Positions 36,405 through 46,313 of a DNA stretch of 64,000 nt are shown piece after piece. How positions within the stretch are numbered: position 1 is the first letter of the stretch; the number at the start of each line of letters is the position of its first letter. The stretch spans positions 186,001 through 250,000 of the forward strand of contig DLCN01000009.1 in assembly GCA_002480645.1 (NCBI GenBank). The letters are read 5' to 3'. The position numbers and the translations under genes were made by a program. This DNA is from Balneolaceae bacterium UBA7797 (lineage in GTDB: Bacteria; Bacteroidota; Rhodothermia; Balneolales; Balneolaceae). The notes beneath the pieces were generated by a model that saw nothing but the letters and a program-made list of their open reading frames with translations, did no database searches and was not told the DNA's origin.

Positions 36405-38554
36405 GCCAATTCAAATTCTTCAGAGTTATTTGTCACATCTGCATTATCGCCGTTTGGACTTTCTACCCGTTGCTGAGTTTCAATTCGTAACCGGTCGAAG
36501 GTTTTGAACTGAATGTCCTGGCTGATGTCGTTGTATGACAACACATTTATATCTGGCAAAATCGGTGCCAAAAATTCGAACAGGGTGAATCTCAATATCG
36601 GAGAGGTTAGCAAGATAGGTTCGTAACCTTGTGTGATCATTGCATTAAACACTGAGGAAGCACTTTGGTAGATCTTCTCCACATTATCCGGGGTAAGACC
36701 TAAGGTATTGCTGTTAAGCGTACCCTGCTGTGCCTGAGAGATAAGGTGAGATTCGAGGGCTGATTCGAGCATAACCACGACGATCTCATGATCGTTGGTA
36801 GAGAACTGTCGGGTGATGGTTTCAGAAAGAGAAGCCCGGCAATACTCGTTCAGCACATCTGTATTTTTCGTCTGCTGGCAATAATCGGCCAGTGTTTCCA
36901 ATATGGTAACCAGATCTTTGATGGGAATTCGTTCACGTAATAATCGTTTAAGCACTTTCTGGATCTCCCCGATCTTCATACCATCCGGCATCAATTCATC
37001 GACCAGTGCAGGATGCTGCTCTTTGATGTTATCGATGAGTTTTTTCACCATCTGTCGATCCACGAGTTTATGCGCATTCTTCTTCAGCACTTCCATCAGA
37101 TGAGTGGTGATCACAGCTCCGGCTTCAATTACAGAGAGGCCATATTTTTCCGCCTGGGATTTATTTTTTCCGCTCACCCAAATGGCATCCATTCCAAAGG
37201 TTGGGTCTTTGGTCTCAATTCCCTGAATATCGGGTTTAAAATCTGCCGGCAGTAAAACCAGATGGTACCCCGGTAATAACTCGCCTTCACCCTGAATGAT
37301 ACCTCTGAGTTTTATGGTATAGTGATTGGCATCAAGTTGTACATTATCTCTGATCCGGATCGAAGGAATGATAATACCCAGTTCCGCAGCGAGTTGTTTT
37401 CGTAGCGAGGTCATGCGTTCCAGCAGATCCCCTCCCTGATCAGATTCCACCATCGGTATTAAACTGTAACCGATCTCCAACTCAAGGGCATCCATTAACA
37501 GGTAATTCTCTACCGGATCTTCCTTCTTGGCTGTGAGCTGTTTGCTTTGTTCAGCCTGAATCTCCTGCAATTCATCTTCTTCTTCCTGTTTAAAAGTGGT
37601 GAACGCAAGGAATAACAATCCACCGCCGATCATCCAGAAGGGAACAAGTGGTAAGCCCGGAACTAATCCCATAAAAAACACAAAAGCAGCACCGATCACC
37701 ACGGTTTTGGGATTTCCCAGCAACTGGGTGGTAAGTTCTTTACTGAGGTTTCCATCACTTGCAGCACGGGAAACGATCATACCTGAAGCGGTTGAGATCA
37801 ACAGCGCAGGGATCTGAGAAACGAGACCATCACCAATAGTCATTAACGTGTACTTGGAAGCGGCCTCGGCGATAGGGAGTCGTAATTGAAGGGTTCCGAT
37901 CACCAGTCCCCCGATAATATTGATGAAGGTGATAAGTAAACCTGCGATAACATCACCGCGAACGAATTTACTGGCACCATCCATAGCTCCGTAAAAATCA
38001 GCTTCGCGGGCAATTTCTTCCCTTTTCTTTTTGGCCTCCTGATCGGTGAGTAATCCGGCAGCGAGGTCAGCATCGATAGACATCTGCTTACCGGGCATGG
38101 CATCCAGTGTAAATCGGGCGGCAACTTCTGCTATCCTGGTGGCACCTTTGGTTATTACTACAAAGTTGATGATGATGAGAACTGCGAAGATGATGATCCC
38201 GATCACGAAATTCCCTTGAACCACAAAATTACCAAACGATTCGATGATGGAACCCGCATACCCTTTACTAAGGATGAGTCGGGTAGTGCCGACGTTCAAA
38301 GCAAGGCGGAATAAAGTGAGAATAAGCAACATCCCGGGGAATACGGCAAATTCGAGAGGCTTAAGCGCATAGAAAGCTACTAACAGAACTATAAGAGAAA
38401 GAGAGATATTTAAGGCCAGAAAGAAATCCATCGCAATGGATGGAATTGGCAGGATCATGATCAACAAGATGCCAATGACACCGGAGGAAATAAGAACATC
38501 AGTCTGGAAAAATGTTCCTTTTAATTTCTTTTTATTCAGTCCGCCAAGGTTCAT
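36401..38554 (-). CDS. flhA: Flagellar export gate protein FlhA
   Basis: 717 residues. The N-terminal half has about eight membrane helices and the FHIPEP-family region (RLALNVGTTRLILSKGYAGS and FGNFVVQGNFVIG). The cytoplasmic half (from about 370) carries the ring-forming domain with ELEIGYSLIPMV and ITRQFSTNDHEIVVVML. It is the proton-driven export engine. It sits between flhB and flhF, the common order in polar flagellates. Confidence 0.96.
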   Translation of the reverse strand: MNLGGLNKKKLKGTFFQTDVLISSGVIGILLIMILPIPSIAMDFFLALNISLSLIVLLVAFYALKPLEFAVFPGMLLILTLFRLALNVGTTRLILSKGYAGSIIESFGNFVVQGNFVIGIIIFAVLIIINFVVITKGATRIAEVAARFTLDAMPGKQMSIDADLAAGLLTDQEAKKKREEIAREADFYGAMDGASKFVRGDVIAGLLITFINIIGGLVIGTLQLRLPIAEAASKYTLMTIGDGLVSQIPALLISTASGMIVSRAASDGNLSKELTTQLLGNPKTVVIGAAFVFFMGLVPGLPLVPFWMIGGGLLFLAFTTFKQEEEDELQEIQAEQSKQLTAKKEDPVENYLLMDALELEIGYSLIPMVESDQGGDLLERMTSLRKQLAAELGIIIPSIRIRDNVQLDANHYTIKLRGIIQGEGELLPGYHLVLLPADFKPDIQGIETKDPTFGMDAIWVSGKNKSQAEKYGLSVIEAGAVITTHLMEVLKKNAHKLVDRQMVKKLIDNIKEQHPALVDELMPDGMKIGEIQKVLKRLLRERIPIKDLVTILETLADYCQQTKNTDVLNEYCRASLSETITRQFSTNDHEIVVVMLESALESHLISQAQQGTLNSNTLGLTPDNVEKIYQSASSVFNAMITQGYEPILLTSPILRFTLFEFLAPILPDINVLSYNDISQDIQFKTFDRLRIETQQRVESPNGDNADVTNNSEEFELA

Positions 38555-38558
38555 ACGG

Positions 38559-39644
38559 TTATACTTTAAGATCTTGTTTGAGTTTGTAAACGTAGGCTAA
38601 TATCTCTGCTACAGCCTTGTATTGCTCTTCCGGGATGTATTCATCCACTTCGGTAGTGGCAAATAATGCACGGGCAACCGGTATGTTTACTACAATAGGT
38701 ATGCCATAGTGGTTGGCGAGTTCTTTTATACGCTCGGCCCGCAGTCGTTGACCTTTGGCCATCACGATCGGAGCGTTGCCATTATCGGGATCGTACCGTA
38801 ATGCCACAGCAAAGTGAACCGGGTTGGTAACCACAACATCTGAGGCAAGTACAGAGTGATCGAGTCTGCGTTGCCGGCGTAATTTCATCCCAAATTGTTT
38901 TCGCTGACCTTTTACATGAGGATCACCTTCCATTTGTTTGAACTCGTCTTTGACCTCCTGCTTGGTCATCTTTAATTCTTTTTTCCATTGAAAGCGCTGG
39001 AAGGCCGCATCGGCAACCGAGAGGAATAACAAAGCCCCGATTATTTTAATGAGGAAAAGCAGGATGAATGATCCCATCTGGGTGAGACTGTATTCCAGCG
39101 GAGATATAACAAAGGTTACAAAATGAGTAATGTCTTTGTATACAGCTTTATATCCGATCCAGAGAACGATCGCGAGTTTTAGCAGGCCTTTGGCCAGTTC
39201 CACAGTACCTTTAACGGAAAAGATCTTTTTCAGTCCGTTGATGGGATTCATCTTGCTTCCTTTAAAAGCCATTGCTTTAATTGAGAAGAGCATTTTTGTT
39301 TGGCTGAGATTCACCAGAAGCACAGTTACCATTAAAGCGATCATTAACGGCATGAGCACTTCCAATCCTCCCCAAAGAGCTTCCCTGAGATGTCCGATCA
39401 CTTCTTCTTTATCTTCAAAACCTCCACCGGCTTTTTGGAAAAAGGATTCAAAGATCTCTTCAAGGCGGGCATATATTCTTCCACTGCTTCCCACAACGGT
39501 CATGATCGCAGCAATAAGCAGAGCCACGGATGAGATCTCCTTACTTAAACTCACATTCCCATCTTCACGCGCTTTCTCCAGCTTACGCGCCGTGGGTTCT
39601 TCGGTTTTTTCCTGATCTGAATTTTGGTCTGCCATACCGGGCAT
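38559..39644 (-). CDS. flhB: Flagellar export switch protein FlhB, with NPVH cleavage site
   Basis: 361 residues with four membrane helices and a cytoplasmic switch domain. The N-terminal KTEEPTARKLEKAREDGNV is diagnostic. The autocleavage motif, almost always NPTH, is NPVH here (about residue 272, in VVTNPVHFAVALRYD). The Asn and Pro needed for cleavage remain. The ATG at 39635 is an alternative start that fits family length slightly better. It is first in the minus-strand flhB-flhA-flhF-flhG-fliA operon. Confidence 0.95.
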   Translation of the reverse strand: MPGMADQNSDQEKTEEPTARKLEKAREDGNVSLSKEISSVALLIAAIMTVVGSSGRIYARLEEIFESFFQKAGGGFEDKEEVIGHLREALWGGLEVLMPLMIALMVTVLLVNLSQTKMLFSIKAMAFKGSKMNPINGLKKIFSVKGTVELAKGLLKLAIVLWIGYKAVYKDITHFVTFVISPLEYSLTQMGSFILLFLIKIIGALLFLSVADAAFQRFQWKKELKMTKQEVKDEFKQMEGDPHVKGQRKQFGMKLRRQRRLDHSVLASDVVVTNPVHFAVALRYDPDNGNAPIVMAKGQRLRAERIKELANHYGIPIVVNIPVARALFATTEVDEYIPEEQYKAVAEILAYVYKLKQDLKV

Positions 39645-40005
39645 TACTCAAAAACAATACCACACTATATATAAGGGATAAAGCGCGTGTATGAGGATTC
39701 AGGTGATCCGGGAAAGGACAAAAGCTACCGTGCTGCGGAAAATATTTCACCCGATGGAATCACATCATTCCGCATGATCAAAGAGCTTTTGAATAAAAAT
39801 TGCCGGGTTGAGAAAATGTAAAATCAGCCTTAAAAGAGCTAAAAAGGCATAAAACGGGCAGTTTGGATCGTGATTAACGATTCAGAGACAGACCGATGGC
39901 ATAGAATTTGGTTATAGGGAAGCGTGCGTAGCTAACCCTATTCGGTTATCCGCGCCTTTTTGAAATACTTAAACAAAAAAAGTCGATTTCTTAAAAAAAG
40001 TTGTC
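39645..40005. other. Divergent intergenic region between flhB and flgF
   Basis: 361 bases holding the promoters of two large divergent operons. The plus-strand side has a sigma-54-like site at 39897. On the minus side I found neither a sigma-54 nor a CCGATAA element for flhB, so that operon may use the housekeeping factor. Confidence 0.6.
39897..39911 (+). promoter_or_regulatory. Sigma-54-type promoter of the flgF operon
   Basis: TGGCAT-A-GAAT-TTGG, with GG and the -12 G correctly spaced; the last base of the -12 element is G in place of C. The -24 half is identical to that of the flgB promoter. The flgF ATG is 95 bases downstream. Confidence 0.65.
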
Positions 40006-40746
40006 ATGCTAGATAGAATACATATGCAAATGCAAGCCATGCAGGTCCTGTCCCGATCACAAGAGGTGACAGCTGATAATCTGGCGAACATAAATACTCC
40101 CGGTTTTAAAGGGAATAAGGTGTTCTACAACTTGCTTAAAGAAACCATAAATGGAAAAGAAGTTTCTAAAAGCGTGCCAATGCAACACATTAATCTGGAT
40201 CAAGGCATACTGGAACCTACCGGTAATCAATTCGACCTGGCAATTAATGGCGACGGCTTTTTTATGGTAGAAGAGGATGGGGAAAGATTCTTAACCCGCG
40301 ACGGAAGATTCCATCTCAGCGCTGATGGTAACCTGGTGAATAGTTCAGGGGCACAGGTTCAGGGTGATGCGGGCCCCATTCAGTTAAGTGAACTGCTTCA
40401 GACAAAAGACGAACACGGTGGAGCAATCACTCTCGAGATCGCCAAAGACGGAACGGTACGGGTAAATGATTCAGTGATCGACAAGATCCAGGTAATGAAA
40501 GTTGAAGATCCTTCTGATCTCACCAGAAAAGGAAATACCTACTTCACGGTAGAAAATGAAGACCTGCTCAGCGATGAAGAGACCGGAACAGTAATGCAAG
40601 GCTACTTCGAGAAAGGAAATGTACAGCCATTGAATGAAATGGTAGATATGATGCGAAGCAGCCAGATGTTCGAATCGCAACAACGCGCCATGAAAACCAC
40701 CGACGAAATGTTGTCGTCTGTAACCACCACATTAGGAAGATTTTAA
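40006..40746 (+). CDS. flgF: Flagellar distal rod protein FlgF
   Basis: 246 residues. The rod motif LSRSQEVTADNLANINTPGF is at the N-terminus, FDLAINGDGFFMVEEDGERF in the centre, and the C-terminal helix VQPLNEMVDMMRSSQMFESQ ends the chain. The sequence is closer to FlgF than FlgG, and flgG follows. It is first in a nine-gene flagellar operon plus one glycosyltransferase. Confidence 0.92.
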   Translation: MLDRIHMQMQAMQVLSRSQEVTADNLANINTPGFKGNKVFYNLLKETINGKEVSKSVPMQHINLDQGILEPTGNQFDLAINGDGFFMVEEDGERFLTRDGRFHLSADGNLVNSSGAQVQGDAGPIQLSELLQTKDEHGGAITLEIAKDGTVRVNDSVIDKIQVMKVEDPSDLTRKGNTYFTVENEDLLSDEETGTVMQGYFEKGNVQPLNEMVDMMRSSQMFESQQRAMKTTDEMLSSVTTTLGRF

Positions 40747-40772
40747 ACAGTAAAAACTAAGAAACAGAACCC

Positions 40773-41567
40773 ATGTTCAGAGCATTAAGTACCGCCGCAC
40801 TCGGAATGAGTGCCCAGCAACGATCAGTAGATAACATTGCGAATAACCTGGCTAACGTTGGTACCACAGGATATAAAAGAAGTACCATCGCATTTCAGGA
40901 TCTGTTCTACGAAAATATTGCCTCATCTAAACACGGCGGTAATGCCAGCCAGAATAATAACGACGGACCTGCACTACAGATCGGACATGGTTCAAGAGCG
41001 GTAGCCACCATCAGAAATTTTATGCAGGGCTCCGTGGCTGAGACCGGTAACGCACTGGATCTGGCGATCAGCGGATCAGGATTTTTTCAGGTAGAAATGC
41101 CCGATGGCACTACTGCCTATACCCGTGATGGTAATTTCAGCCGGGACTCTACCGGTGTGTTGGTAAATAATTCCGGCTTACCGTTGGCAGCAAATATTGA
41201 GATCCCAACCGATGCAGTTGCTATCGAAATAAGCCAGGAAGGATACGTGAGTGCACTAATGGCAGATAATAATACCACGGTAGAACTAGGACAGATCGAA
41301 CTGGCAAAATTTGCCAACGCTGGTGGACTTGAAGCGCTGGGAGATAATTTATACGCCTCCACCGAATCATCTGGAATGCCATTCTACGGCTCACCGGGTT
41401 CGGAAGGATTCGGAGTGGTTCGCCAGGGCTATCTCGAACAATCGAACGTAGATATTGTAACCGAAATGGTGCGACTGATCGAAGCGCAGCGGGCCTATGA
41501 GACCAATTCTAAGATGGTACAGACTGCCGAAGATATGATGTCGACCACTAACTCCATCAAACGATAA
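40773..41567 (+). CDS. flgG: Flagellar distal rod protein FlgG
   Basis: 264 residues. MFRALSTAALGMSAQQRSVD and NIANNLANVGTTGYKRSTI at the N-terminus, LDLAISGSGFFQVEMPDG in the middle, and VDIVTEMVRLIEAQRAYETN at the C-terminus give a full-length FlgG. It lies 26 bases after flgF. Confidence 0.96.
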   Translation: MFRALSTAALGMSAQQRSVDNIANNLANVGTTGYKRSTIAFQDLFYENIASSKHGGNASQNNNDGPALQIGHGSRAVATIRNFMQGSVAETGNALDLAISGSGFFQVEMPDGTTAYTRDGNFSRDSTGVLVNNSGLPLAANIEIPTDAVAIEISQEGYVSALMADNNTTVELGQIELAKFANAGGLEALGDNLYASTESSGMPFYGSPGSEGFGVVRQGYLEQSNVDIVTEMVRLIEAQRAYETNSKMVQTAEDMMSTTNSIKR

Positions 41568-41579
41568 TTACACAGAACC

Positions 41580-42284
41580 GTGACTCTGTTAACGCTCATA
41601 TTATTTTTTAGCTCAATTCCAGGTCTTACCGGAGAAACAGCCTCCACCTCTCTTGACACACGTGAAGTCATCGCTCAAATGGCTGCTCAGGAAGTTGAAT
41701 CCCGGTTCGACCAGGAATTATATCGCTTTGAAATGGAGCCGAGATGGATCCCGGCAAGTTTACTGAAAGTAACAGCATCTCAGATCAGATCGGTTGAATT
41801 GACCGGCAACATTGAAACCTACACCAATTTCGAAGTGGTGTATGTGAGTGCACATCGTACCAGAAAAACACAGATACAGATGAAGATAGAGGCTGAGCAA
41901 CAGCTTCCCGTGCCGGTAATGCGGATGGTAAGCGGTTCTCGGATAGATAAGGACGATGTGGAGATGAGATGGATTCCCATTCAGCTGGGGCGTGATAAAT
42001 GGGTACAAACGCCTGAACTGCTGATTGGGAAGGTATTGAGAAGAACGAAGAATGCCGGCGACCCGATAGCGGAAGATGATATTTCAGAAACCCTGTTGGT
42101 CGAAGCCGGCGACGAAGTTCAGATCGTATTTACCGAATACGGTATTGAGATCTCTGTAACCTGCGAAGCACGGCAGGATGCCAGTGCCCACGAACAAGTT
42201 GTGGTGTATTGCAAAGAAACACGTAAAAAATATCTGGGTGAGGTAACTAACCCGGGAGTAATTCAATGGATAAAAACACTATAA
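41580..42284 (+). CDS. flgA: P-ring assembly chaperone FlgA
   Basis: 234-residue periplasmic chaperone for FlgI. The start is GTG, giving a hydrophobic signal peptide (MTLLTLILFFSSIPGLTGE). The C-terminal SAF/FlgA region carries VPVMRMVSGSRIDKDDVEMR, IGKVLRRTKNAGDPIAEDDI and a closing beta segment ending VTNPGVIQWIKTL. It overlaps flgH by 19 bases. The identification is good from the SAF pattern and position. Confidence 0.85.
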   Translation: MTLLTLILFFSSIPGLTGETASTSLDTREVIAQMAAQEVESRFDQELYRFEMEPRWIPASLLKVTASQIRSVELTGNIETYTNFEVVYVSAHRTRKTQIQMKIEAEQQLPVPVMRMVSGSRIDKDDVEMRWIPIQLGRDKWVQTPELLIGKVLRRTKNAGDPIAEDDISETLLVEAGDEVQIVFTEYGIEISVTCEARQDASAHEQVVVYCKETRKKYLGEVTNPGVIQWIKTL

Positions 42285-42898
42285 GTAAAAAACGAGCATT
42301 TACTCTGTTGGCCGTCTTGTCGATGCTAGGGCAGGTGGCTTTTGCTCAGAACTCCTTATACAGCGATGTGAAAGCCAAGAAAGTTGGCGACATCATAACC
42401 GTGATCCTAAAAGAAAGTACGACCGGTAGTTCCTCATCCGATTCTAAATTACAAACCAGTGCCGACGGACAGGCTGAAGGTTCCATATCAGGGAATTTCC
42501 TGCCGTTCGAGCCGGTATTCGGTTCCGGGGCGAATGTTAATTTTGGTTCCGATCAAAAGAACAGCTCTACACAACGACAATTGCTGGAAGGCTTTTTAAG
42601 TGTGCAGATCATTGAAGTAACCCCCACCGGAGATCTGATCGTGAAGGGCTCGCGCCTTACCGAAGTAAATGGCGAAGTACATGAAATGAAGATCACCGGA
42701 ACTGTTCGCCAAAATGATATTGACGGGAACAATATGGTGATGAGCTACCTCATCGCGAATGCCAATATCAGTTACATGAAAAAGGGTGGAATCAAAGACA
42801 AGAAAAAAGACAACGGCTTTCTTAAGAAAGTAATGTTCGGCGCTGTATCTGCCGGACTAACAGCCGCTGCCATCCTTAAAGGTTTGAACAACAATTAG
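42266..42898 (+). CDS. flgH: Flagellar L-ring protein FlgH, lacking a lipobox
   Basis: 210 residues. The family core is present: VGDIITVILKESTTGSSSS, LSVQIIEVTPTGDLIVKGSR and VRQNDIDGNNMV. FlgH is normally an outer-membrane lipoprotein with a Cys at the cleavage site. This protein contains no cysteine at all and has an ordinary signal peptide ending QVAFAQ. A hydrophobic C-terminal segment (about 185-204) might provide another anchor. It lies between flgA and flgI. Confidence 0.92.
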   Translation: MDKNTISKKRAFTLLAVLSMLGQVAFAQNSLYSDVKAKKVGDIITVILKESTTGSSSSDSKLQTSADGQAEGSISGNFLPFEPVFGSGANVNFGSDQKNSSTQRQLLEGFLSVQIIEVTPTGDLIVKGSRLTEVNGEVHEMKITGTVRQNDIDGNNMVMSYLIANANISYMKKGGIKDKKKDNGFLKKVMFGAVSAGLTAAAILKGLNNN

Positions 42899-42906
42899 GC
42901 AAGATA

Positions 42907-44058
42907 ATGAACACCAGTACAACCTACAGAACCAGCTTTTTAGTAACCGGAATTGTGACTTCGATGCTTGTTATGCTATGTTTTGGAGAAAACATTCAGG
43001 CACAGTCACGTCTCTCCGATCTAGTAGAGATCCAGAACGCACAGCCTATGGAACTGATCGGATACGGATTGGTCACTGGTCTGGACCGAACTGGTGACCG
43101 ATCCATGAGTAGCAGAGGGGCCGTATTTACCGTACAGTCTATAGCGAATATGCTTGAAAACTTCGGCATAACTGTAGACCCGGAAAAACTGCGAACCCGG
43201 AACGTTGCTGCCGTTATGGTAACAGCAACCATCAGCCCATACCATGCCCCGGGCAGTAAAGTAGATATAACTGTTTCTTCATTGGGGGATGCAAGTAGTC
43301 TCCAGGGTGGTGTACTACTGCAGACTCCTCTTTTTGATCCTGATAACGAAGATGTTTATGCCAAAGCTCAGGGGGCATTGGTTGTGGGGGGATTTACCGC
43401 CGAGATCTCTGGTGCACGTATCAGCAGAAATCAGACGTTGACCGCAAATATCCCGGGCGGAGCTATTGTAGAACGAAACCGTGAGTATACCTTATCCACC
43501 GACGAACCCTTAGGTCTGGTATTGCGCGATCCTAATTTTGCCAATGCACGAAGCATCGTGGAAAAGATCAACGAAACGTTCGACGAAGAGATCGCCATGA
43601 TGTACCACCCGGGCCTGGTAAAAGTTGACTGGCCGGATGCCTTTCAGGATCAGGGTGCCATGAACATCTTTACCAGCATTATTCTGGATCAGGAAATTGA
43701 TGTGGAAACCATTGCCCGGGTAGTGATCAACGAACGCACCGGAACCATTGTGGCCGGGGGCAATGTGATCATAGACAATGTGATGATCTCCCACGGGAAT
43801 ATTCAGGTTCGTACTCAGGTAACTCCCTATGTGAGCCAACCGCCGGCTTTAAGTGGCGGAGAAACCACCGTATTAAATGTGCCTGAAGCCGGAATAAGCG
43901 AACAGGCCGCACAAACCATTGTATTGGAACCGGAAACCACGGTTCAGCAACTGGCAGCATCATTAAACACGCTGGGGTTAAGTCCCAGAGATATCATCGC
44001 CATCTTTCAGGCTCTGAACAGAGCAGGAGCCATGCGCGGAGAATTAATAGTGATGTAA
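42907..44058 (+). CDS. flgI: Flagellar P-ring protein FlgI
   Basis: 383 residues with a signal peptide ending IQAQ. The opening of the mature part, SRLSDLVEIQNAQPMELIGY then GLVTGLDRTGDRS, is diagnostic, as is the closing LNTLGLSPRDIIAIFQALNR with AGAMRGELIVM. It forms the ring around the rod in the peptidoglycan layer. With flgH it shows the envelope has an outer membrane. Confidence 0.96.
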   Translation: MNTSTTYRTSFLVTGIVTSMLVMLCFGENIQAQSRLSDLVEIQNAQPMELIGYGLVTGLDRTGDRSMSSRGAVFTVQSIANMLENFGITVDPEKLRTRNVAAVMVTATISPYHAPGSKVDITVSSLGDASSLQGGVLLQTPLFDPDNEDVYAKAQGALVVGGFTAEISGARISRNQTLTANIPGGAIVERNREYTLSTDEPLGLVLRDPNFANARSIVEKINETFDEEIAMMYHPGLVKVDWPDAFQDQGAMNIFTSIILDQEIDVETIARVVINERTGTIVAGGNVIIDNVMISHGNIQVRTQVTPYVSQPPALSGGETTVLNVPEAGISEQAAQTIVLEPETTVQQLAASLNTLGLSPRDIIAIFQALNRAGAMRGELIVM

Positions 44059-44100
44059 GCCCGACCACCAAAGAATTTTCAAACACAGGAAACCGAAACC

Positions 44101-44397
44101 ATGAAGATCGACTCAACCCTGGCATTAGCAAGAAATGAGGTTAGCGAAGCCCGAAAACAAATGTTGGAGAGGGACAAGGCAGCAACCGATTTCGAGGAGA
44201 TTTTTGCACGACATCTGGTCAAGGAGATGACTAAAAACACCTTTAAGATGGAGAGCAGCAGCGGTGTTTACGGCAACTCGGCAAATATGTATCGCGAATT
44301 CATAAACGATGCATTGTCGCAGGAACTGGCTGAACAACGCAAACTGGGGATGGCTGATCTGGTAACCAGGTATTGGAATCAACCAACAAAGCCTTAA
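44101..44397 (+). CDS. flgJ: Rod-binding protein FlgJ, rod-cap domain only
   Basis: 98 residues corresponding to the FlgJ N-terminal rod-binding domain: AATDFEEIFARHLVKEMTKN and YREFINDALSQELAEQRKLG. The C-terminal peptidoglycan hydrolase of enteric FlgJ is absent, as in many other phyla, so a separate lytic enzyme is expected. It is located after flgI, the usual site. Confidence 0.88.
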   Translation: MKIDSTLALARNEVSEARKQMLERDKAATDFEEIFARHLVKEMTKNTFKMESSSGVYGNSANMYREFINDALSQELAEQRKLGMADLVTRYWNQPTKP

Positions 44398-44422
44398 AAA
44401 TAAATCATTAAACCGAATAATT

Positions 44423-44944
44423 ATGTCAACGGATCATACCACGAATACACCGGCTGAAATTAGCAACATCGCGGATAAGGTAGAAATCTTACATCGCAGT
44501 TCTCAGCAAATGATTCATTTAATGGAAATGCAAATTGACGCGATCATCATCGCAGATCCTAAAAAGATAGAAGAACTGTCTGATCTGCATGCGTCTCTTT
44601 CAATCCGATACAGTGAGCACGAGAGAGAATTTATCGAGGAGTTAACCAAAGTGCTGGGATCTACCGCCGGTAGAGAAGAAAAGGTAAAACTGGCCACGCT
44701 AAAGAAATTGTTTCCAAAATCGGCAAAACTGATCGATGCCTGGCAAACTGTTCTGAATCAAAATCTGATCACTTTGCAGGAAAAGCATCAGCAGATCATG
44801 GAACTACTGGAATTTGCCCTGAATCGCAATGCCCGCATGATGCGCAATATCTACACCGCTCATAATGAGAAGAACACTCATTATAGTGCCAACGGAAACC
44901 GATCAGCTGTGATGCCAGGGGTTGCTGTTAATCAGGAGGCCTGA
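44423..44944 (+). CDS. flgN: FlgN-like export chaperone
   Basis: 173-residue all-helical cytoplasmic protein. The helix DKVEILHRSSQQMIHLMEMQ with a following heptad pattern and the ALNRNARMMRNIYTA helix fit the FlgN family, chaperones for FlgK and FlgL. Both clients are the next genes. Sequence conservation in this family is low, so the call depends partly on position. Confidence 0.75.
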   Translation: MSTDHTTNTPAEISNIADKVEILHRSSQQMIHLMEMQIDAIIIADPKKIEELSDLHASLSIRYSEHEREFIEELTKVLGSTAGREEKVKLATLKKLFPKSAKLIDAWQTVLNQNLITLQEKHQQIMELLEFALNRNARMMRNIYTAHNEKNTHYSANGNRSAVMPGVAVNQEA

Positions 44945-44946
44945 AC

Positions 44947-46302
44947 ATGAGATCGCTACTCGAAATATCGAAAAGTGGTTTAAAGAGTGCTGAACGATCG
45001 CTGGCGGTTACGTCCAACAATATTATAAATGCGGATACTGCCGGTTATACCCGTCAACGGGTGGATAAAACTCCCGTTGGAATGCAGATGTCGGGCTATA
45101 GTACCGGGCTTGGGGTAAATATTACCACAGTTACCCGGATGCGAAATGCCATGAACGATGAACTGCTGAACGAGAAAAGGCAGGATATGAGCTACATGCA
45201 GAGTAAAGCAGCCGTCTATGAACAGATGGAAGCCAGCATGGTCTCAGATTCCGGCTTCGATATAGATATGAGCATTAGTAATCTGTTGGATGCTTTCTCA
45301 GACCTCGGTACCGATCCTCAGGATATCAGCGTACGAAATACGGTATTAAGTGAGGCTCAGCAATTAACGGCAAAGTTCGCAGATATTAGCAGTAATCTGA
45401 AACGTACCAGCGAACTAACGCGGGAATATGCCACACAGAATCTGGGAGAAGTGAATGATCTGCTACAGGAAATTCATACCCTGAATCAGGCGGTGGCTCA
45501 GGCTCAGGGGGCCGGAGATCCTGATAATGCCAGTTTGGATCAAAGGGTGAGAAAGCTTCAGGAACTCAGTGAATTGATCAACTTTGATAGTCAGGATGCC
45601 GGAAACGGTGCACTTGAGTTAAGCGTGAATGGCATAAAAGTGCTGGACGTAGATAAAGCGTTTACCCTGAAGACGGAGATCGATGAGTCCACCAAAGGAT
45701 TCAATATCCGTCTGGAAAGCGGCAAGCTGATAGACATTACCGGTGGTGAATTAGGAGCTCAGATAGAGATGTACCAGCAAGGTATTCCTGATATTCTTGG
45801 CCGGCTTGATGATCTTGCCGGAACGATCGTTAGTGAGATCAATGCGGTACATGCTGCCGGTTTTGGTTTAGATGATTCGGCAACCCGTCCGTTCTTTGAC
45901 CCCGCTTACTCCGATGCTGATACGATCCGTGTAAATTCGGTATTGCTGGAAAATCCAAGACATATCGCCTCTTCGGATACTGCCGGAGAAGCCGGAAACG
46001 GAGAGATCGCGGCTCGAATCGCTGAACTCAGAAATGATGAACTGATAGATGGCAGAAAGCTTGTCGACTATGCTGTTGATATCATAAGCACTCCGGGGAC
46101 ACTTCTCAGTGGTTTAAATAACCGGATCGAAGCCCGGGACTCAGAGATCCAGATGCTCCAGAATCAACAGGAGCGGGAAGCAGGGGTAAATATCGATGAG
46201 GAGCTCAGTCTCATGATCCAATATCAGAATGCGTACCAGGGAGCTGCTAAGATCATGCAGGCTGCCCAGGATATGTACGATACGTTAATCACTATAGTCT
46301 AA
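44947..46302 (+). CDS. flgK: Flagellar hook-filament junction protein FlgK (HAP1)
   Basis: 451 residues, somewhat short for FlgK. The N-terminus LEISKSGLKSAERSLAVTSN followed by NIINADTAGYTRQRV and the C-terminus LSLMIQYQNAYQGAAKIMQA with MYDTLITIV are typical. The SLDQRVRKLQELSELINF helix is also a FlgK feature. It begins 2 bases after flgN. Confidence 0.95.
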   Translation: MRSLLEISKSGLKSAERSLAVTSNNIINADTAGYTRQRVDKTPVGMQMSGYSTGLGVNITTVTRMRNAMNDELLNEKRQDMSYMQSKAAVYEQMEASMVSDSGFDIDMSISNLLDAFSDLGTDPQDISVRNTVLSEAQQLTAKFADISSNLKRTSELTREYATQNLGEVNDLLQEIHTLNQAVAQAQGAGDPDNASLDQRVRKLQELSELINFDSQDAGNGALELSVNGIKVLDVDKAFTLKTEIDESTKGFNIRLESGKLIDITGGELGAQIEMYQQGIPDILGRLDDLAGTIVSEINAVHAAGFGLDDSATRPFFDPAYSDADTIRVNSVLLENPRHIASSDTAGEAGNGEIAARIAELRNDELIDGRKLVDYAVDIISTPGTLLSGLNNRIEARDSEIQMLQNQQEREAGVNIDEELSLMIQYQNAYQGAAKIMQAAQDMYDTLITIV

Positions 46303-46313
46303 CCAAAAAAATT

